From: Porticoccaceae bacterium
GTDB taxonomy: Bacteria > Pseudomonadota > Gammaproteobacteria > Pseudomonadales > Porticoccaceae
Length of the DNA: 64,000 nucleotides
NCBI GenBank assembly: GCA_902562425.1
Contig: CACETF010000002.1
Span: 161,177 to 225,176, forward strand
Direction: 5' to 3'
Numbering within the stretch: position 1 is the stretch's first letter; every line of letters starts with the position of its first letter. Both the position numbers and the translations under genes were made by a program. The notes under the pieces were generated by a model that saw nothing but the letters and a program-made list of their open reading frames with translations, was not told where the DNA came from and did not search any database. Positions 1-9,332 of this stretch are shown in pieces.

Positions 1-618
1 TCAATGTCTAGACACGAAGAAGAGAAGGATTTGTCTGAGCAACTCAGCATAATGACAGGACATACTCGCGCCGGATTAGAACTCCTTATGCTTGGTGAAT
101 TCGACATAGCAGAGCCACACCTTATGCTCACGATATCTGAGACAGATAAGGACCAAAAGGATAGTCTCAAAAGATTTGGGCTTAATGTGGAGCATTTTCA
201 TGAGCTCGCTACATTAATCCGAATTGGAGAGACCGAAAAACTTGTCTTGGATAAAGCCCTGCTTTTGATAAGCGAAATAGAACGTATCTAAAAAGAAATT
301 AGTAGCGATGCATTTAAAAACATTTTAACACTGTTGCGCTTCGCTTCAGAAGAATACTCTATTGCTCTGGTTGACAACATGGTTGTTGATACTAGTGATT
401 ATCAAGACGGCTGTGGTTCTATTCTTAAGGCAAAACATCAATCTAGGAAGATGCATCGAGCGATTTCTGGGAAGACCCGAGCAAAACTTGAGAATATTGA
501 AAACTTGTGGGTTGATGGAGTAATCCCAACGACAACACCAACCCCCGAAGATGATGTGTGGAAAAGTATTTCTCAGACCGTGGAAGACCTAAATACCTTT
601 TGGGAGGATTTTCACTGA
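1..618 (+). pseudogene. Exported-protein family member split by one TAA stop
   Basis: Frame 1 is open from the window edge to a TAA at 289-291, and the same frame reopens at once and runs to 618. The joined product is about 200 residues. It starts with a histidine/alanine/glycine pattern (GHTRAGLELLMLGEFDIAEPH), continues through a helical stretch, and carries EEYSIALVDNMVVD and YQDGCG in the second half. This resembles, from memory, a family of uncharacterised helical exported proteins found near iron-uptake genes. No signal peptide is visible, so the true N-terminus probably lies left of the window. The gene converges on the broken DUF6607 gene, with a 7-bp overlap of stops. A single nonsense change is the only lesion, so a recent mutation or sequencing error are both possible. 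Confidence 0.5.
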
Positions 619-1743
619 GGTATTTTTTGTGTTTCGCTTCTTATCAGTTCGTCAGAATTAAGATGTTCAGTTGGTTTAATTTTTATACTTGAATCAGCCA
701 GATCACTTGCATATCGAAAAAGTTTCTTTAGAACTCGGGATTCATACTCATCACCTAATTCAACGCCGCCTGAAGAGAGCAGCGTGGACCAAGTATCTCG
801 CACATTTGACCAAAATAGTGATGTTTTTCTCCAGTATTCATGGCCGTCAGAAAAATTAAATCCTTCGATGAGATCATATCGGTTCACGCCTATCTCAAAA
901 GCTAATACTTCGCTTCCAATATCCCACTTTTGATCTGATGTATCTTTATTATTTGACAATATAATCTTCCTATTGTCTTGCTCATGAATCCATCCCTTGG
1001 GCGTAATTGTGTGTCGATTCCTTCCGATCAAAATGTCATAATCACTTCTGACAGTATGCTCCCGTCTTGGTAGTGGTCGGCTAGTCAACTCGCTAGTCCA
1101 TTGCGATACCTTTCCTGCATGTGTCCACTTGCCAGTAGATTCGTACCGAGGTGAATCGTCAACATGGAAAACTGCCTGAGACTAGGTTCCTTGGACATCC
1201 GACTCTTCTAAACTTTTAATGACCCAACGACCGTTACCTTGGTACTCTGATATAATCTGATCCTCATATTCCCAATCCTGTCTCAAGTGTTTCATTACAA
1301 TCGGGGGGTACTCTGTTTTGTCCTCTCCTACCATCCTCATGACAAGTATATGCTGTAAGCTGATGAGGTTTTTTTATCGGCTATGGTAAAAGCATACTCT
1401 GTACCCTAAGACTGACAAGGACGAGCAATTTCATAATTATTTTTGAAAACCACGGTCTCTATAAACTCAAAGGCCACTCTGTACTCGCCCGTCATCGCTA
1501 GGATTACTTTTCGGTCTTTTTCGAAATTTGATCCGCCTGGTTTTTTTAAGCTTGACCATTGATCTTCCGGTCTTTCTGATAAAATGACGTCGATTCCTTG
1601 GGAAGTGCCGCCCCTCGGTTTCATATTTGGTCTATCCAAAAGATTGAAAGAAAATGTATATCTTAGATCATGATCTAGCTTTTTGTAGTGAGCCTCGCTT
1701 TTTTCAGCCCCAGGGGCTATGAGACTGAGTACTGCGATAACTA
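612..1743 (-). pseudogene. DUF6607-family protein, multiply disrupted
   Basis: Conceptual translation of the minus strand gives a DUF6607-like protein in pieces. These are a hydrophobic signal-like start near 1740, DRKVILAMTGEYRVAFEFIE (about 1480-1540), LQHILVMRMVGEDKTEYPP (about 1300-1360), SQAVFHVDDSPRYES (about 1140-1180) and RREHTVRSDYDILIG (about 1020-1070). Lesions are a TAG at 1406-1408 where the family has Trp, a frame change at the 7-T run 1369-1375, a second Trp-to-TAG at 1182-1184, and no start codon in frame with the signal segment. Family assignment is from remembered sequence pattern. The gene lies downstream of a heme-monooxygenase remnant and a Fur-like site, which suggests it once belonged to an iron-responsive operon. 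It is not expected to make a functional protein. Confidence 0.7.
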
Positions 1744-1754
1744 ATAGGACTTAT

Positions 1755-2058
1755 TCAAATAATGACCTCAAAGCCTTCAAACACTGGATGTCCGACATAC
1801 AAATGCCGATGCTTACCAGCAACTCGATGCGAATCCTTAAAAGATCTTGATTTTGTCCAACTTTCAAAAGCTTCTCTTGAGTGCCAAGTGCTGTGAGATG
1901 CATATAGTGTGTGATGGTCTTCTTGAGCTCCCTTAGTAAGATCGAAAGTTTCAAAGCCAGAAACATCACTCAATCTTGTTTTTCGCTCTTTCCAAAGGCT
2001 CTCAAACGTCTCCTCTTTTTTTTGTAGAGACTTTAAACCTATTCATTGCAATGTACAT
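1755..2058 (-). pseudogene. ABM/HmoA-type heme-degrading monooxygenase, frameshifted
   Basis: The minus strand reads MYIAMNRFKV, then changes frame at an 8-A run (plus-strand T's at 2016-2023), then EETFESLWKERK, LSDVSGFETFDL, HTLYASHSTW, AFESWTKS and LYVGHPVFEGFEV. This is the typical antibiotic-biosynthesis-monooxygenase fold of about 100 residues, of the HmoA/IsdG-like kind that binds or degrades heme. Removing one A from the run restores a full-length frame, so the lesion is a single +1 homopolymer slip. The start codon is ATG at 2058 (or 2046), about 30-45 bp downstream of a Fur-box-like palindrome. Transcriptional slippage on the A-tract could still yield protein, and a sequencing error is also possible. 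Confidence 0.7.
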
Positions 2059-2087
2059 ATGACTCGCTACAAAATTAAATTTTTAGA

Positions 2088-2106
2088 TATATCGATAATC
2101 ATTATC
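2088..2106 (-). promoter_or_regulatory. Fur-box-like operator
   Basis: Positions 2094-2106 read GATAATCATTATC, a perfect 13-bp palindrome around a central base. The 19-bp window matches 16 of 19 positions of the classical Fur box. It sits directly upstream of the heme-monooxygenase remnant on the minus strand, where iron repression would act. Assignment is by consensus match and context. Confidence 0.65.
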
Positions 2107-2222
2107 GTCTAGGCTATTTTTATGGGATTGTCTCATCAAGGGAGACATATCTTTTCATTTGTCTATTCTCCTAGCCCTTTGATTTAGTCGATTTATGCTC
2201 TTTAAGGTCAGAGAATGATTTT

Positions 2223-2798
2223 TTAAACCTTTCGCGACCAGCGGAGGACTAAGAAAGTTAATATCACAAAAATTGGCAAATCAAGGAAGGTGGTGTAGGT
2301 TAGCCAAAAGTCCTCTGAAAAATTTTCGGCTACCAAGTAATTGCCGAGAGCACCGAATGCTCCAGTTAAACTCATTCCTACGGCAAGGCGATCATGATGA
2401 AGCGCTCCACCGGGTAAATAACGCTCAAAACGAGCTCCAAAGTAAGCTCCCTTTCTCAACACTCCATCTAAGAAAAACATCGATGCTGTTAGTAAGCCAA
2501 GCGCTGTACCTTTCATTTGCACCCAGTAATCGTCTTGCAAAACGAGGGAAAAGATACCTGAAATAAATAACATAATTGTTCCAAACACGGCGAAGCCACC
2601 CAGGAGATCCACCTTGACAAAACGTTGTGTTATAAGCAGAGCCAACCCTCCAGCTACTCCAACCAAGGCAGCAAAAACTAAATCTTCTGTGATTTTTCCA
2701 GCAATAAAAAATAAGGCACCTAGACCCAGATCCGCGTAAACAGAATACTTATTTTTCTCCCACTTATGTTGTTGGATATTCTCGTTCGAGTTGTTCAT
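2223..2798 (-). CDS. YciB/IspZ-like septation-family membrane protein
   Basis: A 191-residue polytopic inner-membrane protein with about five hydrophobic segments (roughly residues 25-42, 44-60, 66-88, 95-112 and 165-185) and a soluble N-terminus. The helix spacing, the charged QRFVKVDLLGG loop and the overall length fit the intracellular septation protein A (YciB/IspZ) family, which acts in envelope maintenance and cell elongation in enterobacteria. Similarity is by architecture more than by a diagnostic motif, so the family call is moderate. It stands alone between the broken iron locus and a 500-bp spacer. Confidence 0.55.
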   Translation of the reverse strand: MNNSNENIQQHKWEKNKYSVYADLGLGALFFIAGKITEDLVFAALVGVAGGLALLITQRFVKVDLLGGFAVFGTIMLFISGIFSLVLQDDYWVQMKGTALGLLTASMFFLDGVLRKGAYFGARFERYLPGGALHHDRLAVGMSLTGAFGALGNYLVAENFSEDFWLTYTTFLDLPIFVILTFLVLRWSRKV

Positions 2799-3294
2799 TT
2801 CTTAATAAAAAAGCTCCATAAAAGGATTAGTGAAAATATCCGTAAATCTGCAGAAAAAGAAGTTGAAGAGAAAAGAAAACCCGAAAAGAAAAGCACGAGT
2901 ATTCTCATTTAGACATATTCCACATTGTTTCAGACAGTTGATCAGCAAGTTATAACAAATCTTGATGAACCAAAGGACAGTCTTTCATCTAGCGATAATC
3001 CATGAATTACAGTAATGTGATCAATTATAATGCAACTGACTTGGCAACATTCAGGCAATAGATAATCCAATGTGACAAGGTATTTTACAGATAGTAAAAG
3101 TGCAACTCTATGTGTAGCGGAGAATAGTTTAAAAGTAATGGTAATCTATGGATACTTCAATATCTTTCTATCTTTGTAAGATCCTTTCACACTGTACTGA
3201 CCACTTTAGTCGTAACTCCCATAACTCCCATATTGTGTTTAATAGATCAAAACGATAGAAGGGTATAAATTTTTAGTGCGAGGTTGGCCAGAGA
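2799..3294. other. Non-coding spacer
   Basis: About 500 bp of AT-rich sequence with no plausible coding frame, no recognisable remnant and no clear RNA structure. It separates the septation-family gene from tRNA-Phe. Confidence 0.5.
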
Positions 3295-3370
3295 TGGTGC
3301 CCAGGGGCGGAATCGAACCACCGACACGAGGATTTTCAGTCCACTGCTCTACCGACTGAGCTACCTGGGC
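3295..3370 (-). tRNA. tRNA-Phe (GAA)
   Basis: The reverse complement folds as a standard 76-nt tRNA. It has acceptor stem GCCCAGG paired near the 3' end, the D-arm AGCTCAGTCGGTAGAGC, an anticodon loop CTGAAAA giving anticodon GAA, T-arm GGTTCGATTCC, and an encoded CCA. Placement next to yggX-mutY matches the arrangement known in Pseudomonas. Confidence 0.95.
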
Positions 3371-3494
3371 ATTGTATTACTGCTCATTTACCAAATTTTA
3401 TATTTGCAGCGAGAACAGATTCTGATTATTTTATTTGGTTCGCCATAGCGGCGATGTGTATTAAAACTTTTGACCTGACCTTCGTCAAGGATTA

Positions 3495-3764
3495 TTAATT
3501 GTCAGGAACATAACCTTCAGCGCTGTCGTAATTTTCACCGGAGAGAAATTTTAGCCGTTGCTCTGCTAGGTAGGTGCGCGCGCTGTGGTCTAACATGTTG
3601 AGTCTTTTTTCATTAATAAGAGTCGTTTGGTGAGCAATCCAATCGTCCCAAGCTTTTTGTGAGACCTCCTCAAACATTAATTGTCCTTGGGGCCCTGGAA
3701 ATGGCGGTTTTAACAGCCCCGCAAGTTCTTGTTTGTATTTTCTACAAAAAACTTTTCTTGCCAT
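3495..3764 (-). CDS. yggX: Fe(2+)-trafficking protein YggX
   Basis: An 89-residue cytoplasmic protein that starts MARKVFCRKYKQELAGL and contains the family signatures PPFPGPQG and SQKAWDDWIAHQTTLINE. Length and motifs match YggX, which protects iron-sulfur enzymes from oxidative damage and may carry labile ferrous iron; Cys7 is the conserved cysteine. It lies 59 bp downstream of mutY in the usual gammaproteobacterial mutY-yggX pair. That pairing couples an Fe-S DNA glycosylase to an Fe-S-protecting factor. Confidence 0.95.
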   Translation of the reverse strand: MARKVFCRKYKQELAGLLKPPFPGPQGQLMFEEVSQKAWDDWIAHQTTLINEKRLNMLDHSARTYLAEQRLKFLSGENYDSAEGYVPDN

Positions 3765-3823
3765 AATTTACTTCTCTCTCAGAAACGTCTGAATGTCATG
3801 AATATTGATTGTATCATTGCACA

Positions 3824-4870
3824 CTAGTTGTTCAGTTGCTCCAATAAAGAAACCACCGGAGCCGGCATTCCCAATGAAACAGGCGTGTTAGGATTATACC
3901 AGCGTTCTCGACACGTTTTTCGAGTAGTTTGTCCTTTTAGTTCCCTCGCGTGAATTAAAATCGGTACATAGTCTAGATGGTAATGGCTAAATGTGTGACG
4001 ACTGGTTGCAAGAGTGCGACTTTCAATAGACTTAAGACCCAATTCTCGTAATATCAAGTCAAGCTCCTGCATTTTACTGATTTGAGGAAACACCCATAGA
4101 CCTCCCCAGATGCCTTGTGATTTATTTTTCCGAAGTAAATATCCGAGTTTTTTATTATAAATCATCAGGAAATGTGTTGTTTTTACTGGCAGACTTGTTT
4201 TGGGTTTTTTTTGGGGATACTTTTGCTGTGTGCCACTTAGAAATGCTTTGCAGCCAGTTGTTATTGGACAGAGATGACATTTTGGTTGAGAGATGCAAAC
4301 AGTCGCGCCAAGATCCATCATCGCCTGACTAAAGGAGTCGGTATTTCGTAATGGAGTTAGTTCTTCTGAAATAGACCAGAGATTTTTTAATGGACGTGTG
4401 TGGCCCGGCCAGCCGTCTATTGCAGCAAAGCGCGATAGCACACGCTTGACATTGCCATCTAATATTGCTCCCCGCTTTTTGAAGGCAATAGAGCGTATCG
4501 CTCCGGCAGTAGATCGTCCAATTCCTGGCAATGTGATGAGTGTGGCAATATCCGACGGGAAACAACCACTGAGCTCATTAGCAACTATATTAGCAGTCCG
4601 ATGTAAATTTCTAGCTCGAGCATAGTATCCGAGTCCAGTCCAATAATGTAACACCTCATCAATAGAGGCATTAGAGAGTTCTCTCACATCTGGGAAACGC
4701 CTCGTAAAGCGCTCAAAATAGGGGATAACAGTATTCACACGAGTCTGCTGTAGCATGATTTCTGAAATCCACACTGAATACGCTGAGATATTTTTTTGCC
4801 AAGGCAAGTTATCTCGGCCTGATACAAGGAACCATTTTAAAATAGCATTCTGGAATTCTTGTGTTGTCAT
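3824..4870 (-). CDS. mutY: A/G-specific adenine glycosylase MutY
   Basis: A 348-residue base-excision repair enzyme that removes adenine mispaired with 8-oxoguanine. It shows the helix-hairpin-helix LITLPGIGRSTAGAI, the catalytic Asp region LDGNVKRVLSR, the N-terminal LPWQ...SEIMLQQTRV segment, and a C-terminal NUDIX-like 8-oxoG recognition domain from about residue 230. The cluster cysteines read C-x5-C-x2-C-x5-C, whereas MutY normally has six residues in the first spacing; codons at 4255-4300 confirm this. It starts 5 bp after the asmA stop, so asmA-mutY-yggX is one transcription unit. Confidence 0.95.
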   Translation of the reverse strand: MTTQEFQNAILKWFLVSGRDNLPWQKNISAYSVWISEIMLQQTRVNTVIPYFERFTRRFPDVRELSNASIDEVLHYWTGLGYYARARNLHRTANIVANELSGCFPSDIATLITLPGIGRSTAGAIRSIAFKKRGAILDGNVKRVLSRFAAIDGWPGHTRPLKNLWSISEELTPLRNTDSFSQAMMDLGATVCISQPKCHLCPITTGCKAFLSGTQQKYPQKKPKTSLPVKTTHFLMIYNKKLGYLLRKNKSQGIWGGLWVFPQISKMQELDLILRELGLKSIESRTLATSRHTFSHYHLDYVPILIHARELKGQTTRKTCRERWYNPNTPVSLGMPAPVVSLLEQLNN

Positions 4871-4875
4871 AGAAG

Positions 4876-6690
4876 TTATAAATCTGAAAGCTTCCTAAAG
4901 AGATCTGATAGCACTTTATTTTTTATCACGCCTCCTAACACATCCATGTTTGGAAAACACATCGGTGGACTCATCGCTGATATATTACCCTTGCAGGTGA
5001 AAGGAATATCCTGACTATTCATGCTGAGTTTGTTGAAACAACTATCTTGTGCGTTAGATCGATCATTGAGTCGAGCTTTTAACAGGAATTGATAGTCTTT
5101 AGACCGTATATCGACAGCACCATGCAAATTCAAATCTATGTTTTCTGTGCCAGAAGTTAGCTCTTTGACCATAAGACTACCTGATCGTACTTCAAACTCA
5201 GCGCTGAGATCTTGTAGAAGGGTTCCAGTCGGCCAAATTTTAGAGGACCGGGATCCTTCAAGTAAAGTAACAGCTGAGCACAACGTCTGCTCCAAATTAA
5301 GTTCAGAGTAACGGGGCTGCATCACAAAAATCTCTCCACTACCGACCGTAGAATTAAGAACATTTTCTAAACCGATACCATTGAAGGCCAAGTCAAGGTC
5401 CATACTCAAAGATCCATTTGTGTCGGAATTGCCTGTAATTGCGGGCAGCATGGATGCGAGATTTATGGTAGCAAGGTTTATTTTAAATTCAGACCTTGGA
5501 ATATTTTCCTGTAAATTAACAAGACCTGTTAAGTCTGCGTAACCCCCGAATAAGTCTGCATTCAATGTATTCAGTTGAATAATTGATTCAAAGCTTGAAA
5601 AATTTGCATACACATTGGAAATTTCAAATTCATCCATCCTAAGTTGCTCTAGATCAATTTCTATTTGTGTTGCGCCCGGCCACATAATCAAAGGAGCAAG
5701 AGGAGAGAGTAATATTGAATACTGAACCTCTGTAATTTGTTGCTTTGTTTCCTCAACTTTCGGGAGGTAATTGCTCAGGTTAAACGATTTCGCTGATAAT
5801 AATATTTGAAGGTTTTGATTTAAGGCATCACTAACCAAATTGAATACCAGTGGCTGACCGTCAATGCTCAATGATCCGTCAAGGTGTGCCGTTTTGGAAG
5901 CTATGAAATCAAATTCGGCGGTCGCGCCGATGCTTCTTAATGACCTCTCTCCTCGCATTTTTGGTATTGAAAATTGTGGAAAATGATAATTTAGAATCTC
6001 TGTCAGACCTAATAAATTTATATTTCTAGTTTCTAAGTTGCCAGTAATTGAGCCAGATGCTCCGTCGATTAGCGTTTGCCCCTCAATTTTCCCTAGCTGG
6101 CTTTCGATTTCAAAGTTCGGAATTTTTAATATTTGCGACGGGATGTCCACACCTAGGGAGGTTGTAATATTTAATTTAAGTTTTTCGAGAATGGTAATTT
6201 CTAGCTCTACCGGAAAAGTTCTCCCTTGCCCCGAAATATTGTCGACCTTCAACTGAATATCGGACAAGCTTAATTTTGACCAAGGCTTGGATTGGGTGTG
6301 CACCTTTGCGTTCACTAGATGTACGCTATCAATAACATCTACTGATGCAGGATCGGTGATCCATTGATTTGATTGGGTGCGGATGCTTGACTTCAGGAAG
6401 CTAAATAGTACCCCCCAGTTCGCGGTAAGGGACAATCTTTCCGCACTGATGTAATTTCCCTCAGAGAATTTCCATTCAATTAAGTTCATAGCTAGGCCTG
6501 GATAAGGGAAGACCATCACATCGATCTCACCATCTATCTTTACCTGAAATCCAGAATCCACAGTAATTTTTTGAAGAGTAGGACGTAAATCGTTCGGATC
6601 GAATGTAAGATTCAAATACACAAGCACGAGAGTGAATAGGCCACCAATGATTACCCCCAACGAGACCACTACTTTAAAGAGTCGATACAA
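4876..6690 (-). CDS. asmA: AsmA family protein
   Basis: A 604-residue inner-membrane-anchored periplasmic protein. An N-terminal helix (about residues 8-29) precedes a long beta-rich body, with the AsmA opening pattern FDPNDLRPTLQKITVDSGF and the C-terminal region (GSGEIFVMQPRYSELNLEQ onward). AsmA-like proteins are bridge-type proteins linked to lipid transport and outer-membrane assembly. Length is close to the E. coli protein (about 617). It heads the asmA-mutY-yggX unit and is divergent from hisB, a neighbourhood also found in Pseudomonas. Confidence 0.88.
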   Translation of the reverse strand: MYRLFKVVVSLGVIIGGLFTLVLVYLNLTFDPNDLRPTLQKITVDSGFQVKIDGEIDVMVFPYPGLAMNLIEWKFSEGNYISAERLSLTANWGVLFSFLKSSIRTQSNQWITDPASVDVIDSVHLVNAKVHTQSKPWSKLSLSDIQLKVDNISGQGRTFPVELEITILEKLKLNITTSLGVDIPSQILKIPNFEIESQLGKIEGQTLIDGASGSITGNLETRNINLLGLTEILNYHFPQFSIPKMRGERSLRSIGATAEFDFIASKTAHLDGSLSIDGQPLVFNLVSDALNQNLQILLSAKSFNLSNYLPKVEETKQQITEVQYSILLSPLAPLIMWPGATQIEIDLEQLRMDEFEISNVYANFSSFESIIQLNTLNADLFGGYADLTGLVNLQENIPRSEFKINLATINLASMLPAITGNSDTNGSLSMDLDLAFNGIGLENVLNSTVGSGEIFVMQPRYSELNLEQTLCSAVTLLEGSRSSKIWPTGTLLQDLSAEFEVRSGSLMVKELTSGTENIDLNLHGAVDIRSKDYQFLLKARLNDRSNAQDSCFNKLSMNSQDIPFTCKGNISAMSPPMCFPNMDVLGGVIKNKVLSDLFRKLSDL

Positions 6691-6911
6691 AAAATTGTCC
6701 TTAACAATGGGTGATCTTTTAAATATGAGTTGTGCGCTCTATCATTTTCCTAAATGTTACGCATGTACCATTGATAATTTTAGGATAGCTGAATTGGTTG
6801 AAAATAACACATTAATGTTTGAAGCGAGGGATATTCTTATCGGAGGTTTTTTTCAGTATACTCGGATGGTATTTTAATTTCTCAATTTGTGGCTAACTTT
6901 TGGAGAGAGTC

Positions 6912-7505
6912 ATGTCTGATCGTAAAGTGAAGGTGACGCGCGAAACTTTGGAGTCACAGATATCTGTGACAATAAATCTTGATGGAAAGGGACGAGGCAA
7001 CTTTGACACTCCAGTCGCCTTTTTAAATCATATGCTTGATCAAGTAGCGCGACACGGTCTTCTCGATGTAGACATCGAAGCTTGCGGTGACACTCATATA
7101 GATGATCATCACACTGTAGAGGATATTGGGATTACTTTTGGCATGGCTCTTGCCAAAGTTGTGGAGGATAAAGTGGGCTTAGTTCGGTATGGCTGCGCTT
7201 ATGTGCCCCTCGATGAATCCCTATCTCGGGTGGTATTAGATTTTTCAGGTCGTCCTGGATTGGTTATGAATGCAGATTTCGTTCGTGGTCGTGTGGGTGA
7301 CTTTGACGTTGATTTAGTGAGAGAATTTTTTCAAGGTGTGGTGAATCATTCACTGATAACCTTACACATCGATAATCTTCGTGGCGCAAATGCACACCAT
7401 CAGGTAGAGACAATTTTTAAAGCGTTTGGACGAGCGCTCCGCATGGCGGCTACTATTGATCACCGAATTCCTAATCTTTTACCCTCTACTAAAGGTATTC
7501 TCTAG
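6912..7505 (+). CDS. hisB: Imidazoleglycerol-phosphate dehydratase HisB
   Basis: A 197-residue monofunctional dehydratase for the sixth step of histidine synthesis. It has the metal-binding histidine clusters [24 protein letters not shown] and [19 protein letters not shown] place the start at ATG 6912, because a GGAG at 6902-6905 sits at correct spacing and an upstream in-frame TTG (6900) would overlap that site. It is followed 36 bp later by hisH. The fused phosphatase domain of enteric HisB is absent, as in Pseudomonas-type genes. Confidence 0.96.
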   Translation: MSDRKVKVTRETLESQISVTINLDGKGRGNFDTPVAFLNHMLDQVARHGLLDVDIEACGDTHIDDHHTVEDIGITFGMALAKVVEDKVGLVRYGCAYVPLDESLSRVVLDFSGRPGLVMNADFVRGRVGDFDVDLVREFFQGVVNHSLITLHIDNLRGANAHHQVETIFKAFGRALRMAATIDHRIPNLLPSTKGIL

Positions 7506-7541
7506 ATTAGTATTTTATTTTTAGCAAAAATAGCGTGATAT

Positions 7542-8186
7542 ATGAGAAAGAAATCTTTGAATATTGCCGTAATTGATTATGGAATGGGTAATTTGCATTC
7601 TGTATCAAAGGCTCTGCAGAGAGTTTCTCCAGAAGCAAGGGTAACAGTCACCTCAAACGCCCAAATAATAAATACCGCTGACCGAGTCGTTTTTCCGGGG
7701 GTGGGAGCAATTGGCGATTGCATGACAGAGATTATTCGACTCGAGTTAGATGATGCTCTGGTAGGGGTGATCCGAAATAAGCCAGTTCTTGCAATTTGCG
7801 TGGGAATGCAAGCACTCATGACGCATAGTGAGGAAAGTGGGGGTGTCGAGTGTTTGGGATACTTGTCAGGAAATGTCAAACGTTTTCGTGGTGGAACCGT
7901 CAATGGAACGCGATTAAAGGTGCCACATATGGGTTGGAACGAGGTGCATCAAACCAAGTCTCATGCTTTGTGGAGAGGAATAGAGCAGAATGCAAGGATG
8001 TATTTTGTCCACAGCTACTACGTGGAGGTAGAGAGTGACGTCCTTAATGCTGGGACCTGTAACTATGGAGTTCCGTTTTCGGCAGCTATCGAGTGTGAAA
8101 ATTTATTTGCGGTGCAGTTCCATCCCGAGAAGAGTGCTGGGGATGGCTTACAAATGTTGGAAAACTTTACGCAATGGAACATATAG
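7542..8186 (+). CDS. hisH: Imidazole glycerol phosphate synthase subunit HisH
   Basis: A 214-residue class I glutamine amidotransferase that feeds ammonia to HisF. The oxyanion region GVGAIGDCM, nucleophile elbow ICVGMQAL (catalytic Cys) and QFHPEKS (catalytic His/Glu) are present. In relatives hisA and hisF follow, but here the next gene is mnmH on the opposite strand, so hisA and hisF must lie elsewhere. No strong ribosome-binding site precedes ATG 7542. Confidence 0.95.
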   Translation: MRKKSLNIAVIDYGMGNLHSVSKALQRVSPEARVTVTSNAQIINTADRVVFPGVGAIGDCMTEIIRLELDDALVGVIRNKPVLAICVGMQALMTHSEESGGVECLGYLSGNVKRFRGGTVNGTRLKVPHMGWNEVHQTKSHALWRGIEQNARMYFVHSYYVEVESDVLNAGTCNYGVPFSAAIECENLFAVQFHPEKSAGDGLQMLENFTQWNI

Positions 8187-8213
8187 CAGAAAGCAAGGCT
8201 AGGGATTAGATAC

Positions 8214-9332
8214 CTAGTTGTCGCTTATCGTAAACTTTATCCACTCTTGAACGGCGTTGAAATCGCCGCAGAACGCGACCTTATCTCTTTTAAGATTTAG
8301 TTGATAATTGTACATGGGATCGTAGTACTCCCTCAATATGGCAGCAAGCCATGCCCTATGATCAAGATAGTTATTACTATCCTGAGTCACAAGAGCATAA
8401 TCGATAAGATTTGCAATTTTTTTTGTTCTTTGACCGCCTAAGCGTTTTTTTATTCGATGCAGACTATCTTTTAAATAGGAACTAAATCGGTAGTCTCCGT
8501 CATCTGGATATTTGGTTAATGTTTGGCGATGGCGTTCTATTACATACTCATGTAATAGGCTGGAGACTCGATCTTCAAACGATTTCTTGATAATTACTAT
8601 TGGACTTGTATTCATTTTGTCAAATAGTGTTGGGGGTATTTGTCGAGACCCAATCGATCTACTTTCGTTCTCAAAAATAATAGGCAAGTCCGGATTTAAA
8701 TCCACTAAATTAAGTAGATGAAGTAGAACACAATTTTCAAAATTTAATTGACTAGGTTGTTCCTCAAAAGAACGACCGAAGCTAGAACCTTTGTGATTTG
8801 CAGCACTCTCTAAATTTATTGCTCTGACAAAGTAATTGAGCATTTTCGTTTTACCGGTACCAGTCATTCCGCCTAAAATTAGTATGGACCCGGTTTTGAT
8901 GAACTGATGGAGGGTGTCAAGCAAACAATTACGCATTGCCTTAAAACCTCCAGTGACTCGGGAACAAGCATATCCAGCGTTGTGAATCCAGTCTTGAGCA
9001 ATTTTTGAACGCATACCTCCGCGAGCACAAAATAAAATAGAATTCTGGTCTCTTTTAAGTTGTTCGCACCATGCTTCGATGCGTTGCTCACGAGACTTAC
9101 CGCTCACTATTCGGTGACCGAGATTGATTGCTGATTGCTGTCCTGCATGACGAAAGCAAATTCCTACCTCTTCCCGTTCGTTGTCATTAAGCAGCGGGAT
9201 ATTTATGCTCTTCGGTATCGTCCCATGTGCGAATTCAATGGGAGCTCTCACGTCAATCATTGTGGTTCCTGACAACAATAATGACCGAATATCGGGTACT
9301 ACAGCTCCTGTATTTATAAGAGGGGTATTCAT
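8214..9332 (-). CDS. mnmH: tRNA 2-selenouridine synthase MnmH (SelU)
   Basis: A 372-residue enzyme that replaces sulfur by selenium in 2-thiouridine at the tRNA wobble position. The N-terminal rhodanese domain carries the catalytic loop CARGGMRS (Cys near residue 97). The C-terminal half has a P-loop, GGMTGTGKTKML, and the conserved ENESRSIG region. It directly abuts selD (TAA-ATG), so the selenophosphate donor and its user are co-transcribed. This supports selenium use in tRNA; no selA/selB is in view. Confidence 0.95.
   Translation of the reverse strand: MNTPLINTGAVVPDIRSLLLSGTTMIDVRAPIEFAHGTIPKSINIPLLNDNEREEVGICFRHAGQQSAINLGHRIVSGKSREQRIEAWCEQLKRDQNSILFCARGGMRSKIAQDWIHNAGYACSRVTGGFKAMRNCLLDTLHQFIKTGSILILGGMTGTGKTKMLNYFVRAINLESAANHKGSSFGRSFEEQPSQLNFENCVLLHLLNLVDLNPDLPIIFENESRSIGSRQIPPTLFDKMNTSPIVIIKKSFEDRVSSLLHEYVIERHRQTLTKYPDDGDYRFSSYLKDSLHRIKKRLGGQRTKKIANLIDYALVTQDSNNYLDHRAWLAAILREYYDPMYNYQLNLKRDKVAFCGDFNAVQEWIKFTISDN

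Noticed and set aside
612..1743. Alternative genetic code (TAG as Trp) to explain Trp-to-TAG changes in the DUF6607 gene.
   Set aside because: Housekeeping genes in the window use TAG, TAA and TGA as normal stops, and the gene also has frame loss and no start codon.
2273..2566. A 97-codon plus-strand frame opposite the septation-family gene.
   Set aside because: Antisense shadow without a ribosome-binding site; the minus-strand protein has coherent membrane helices.
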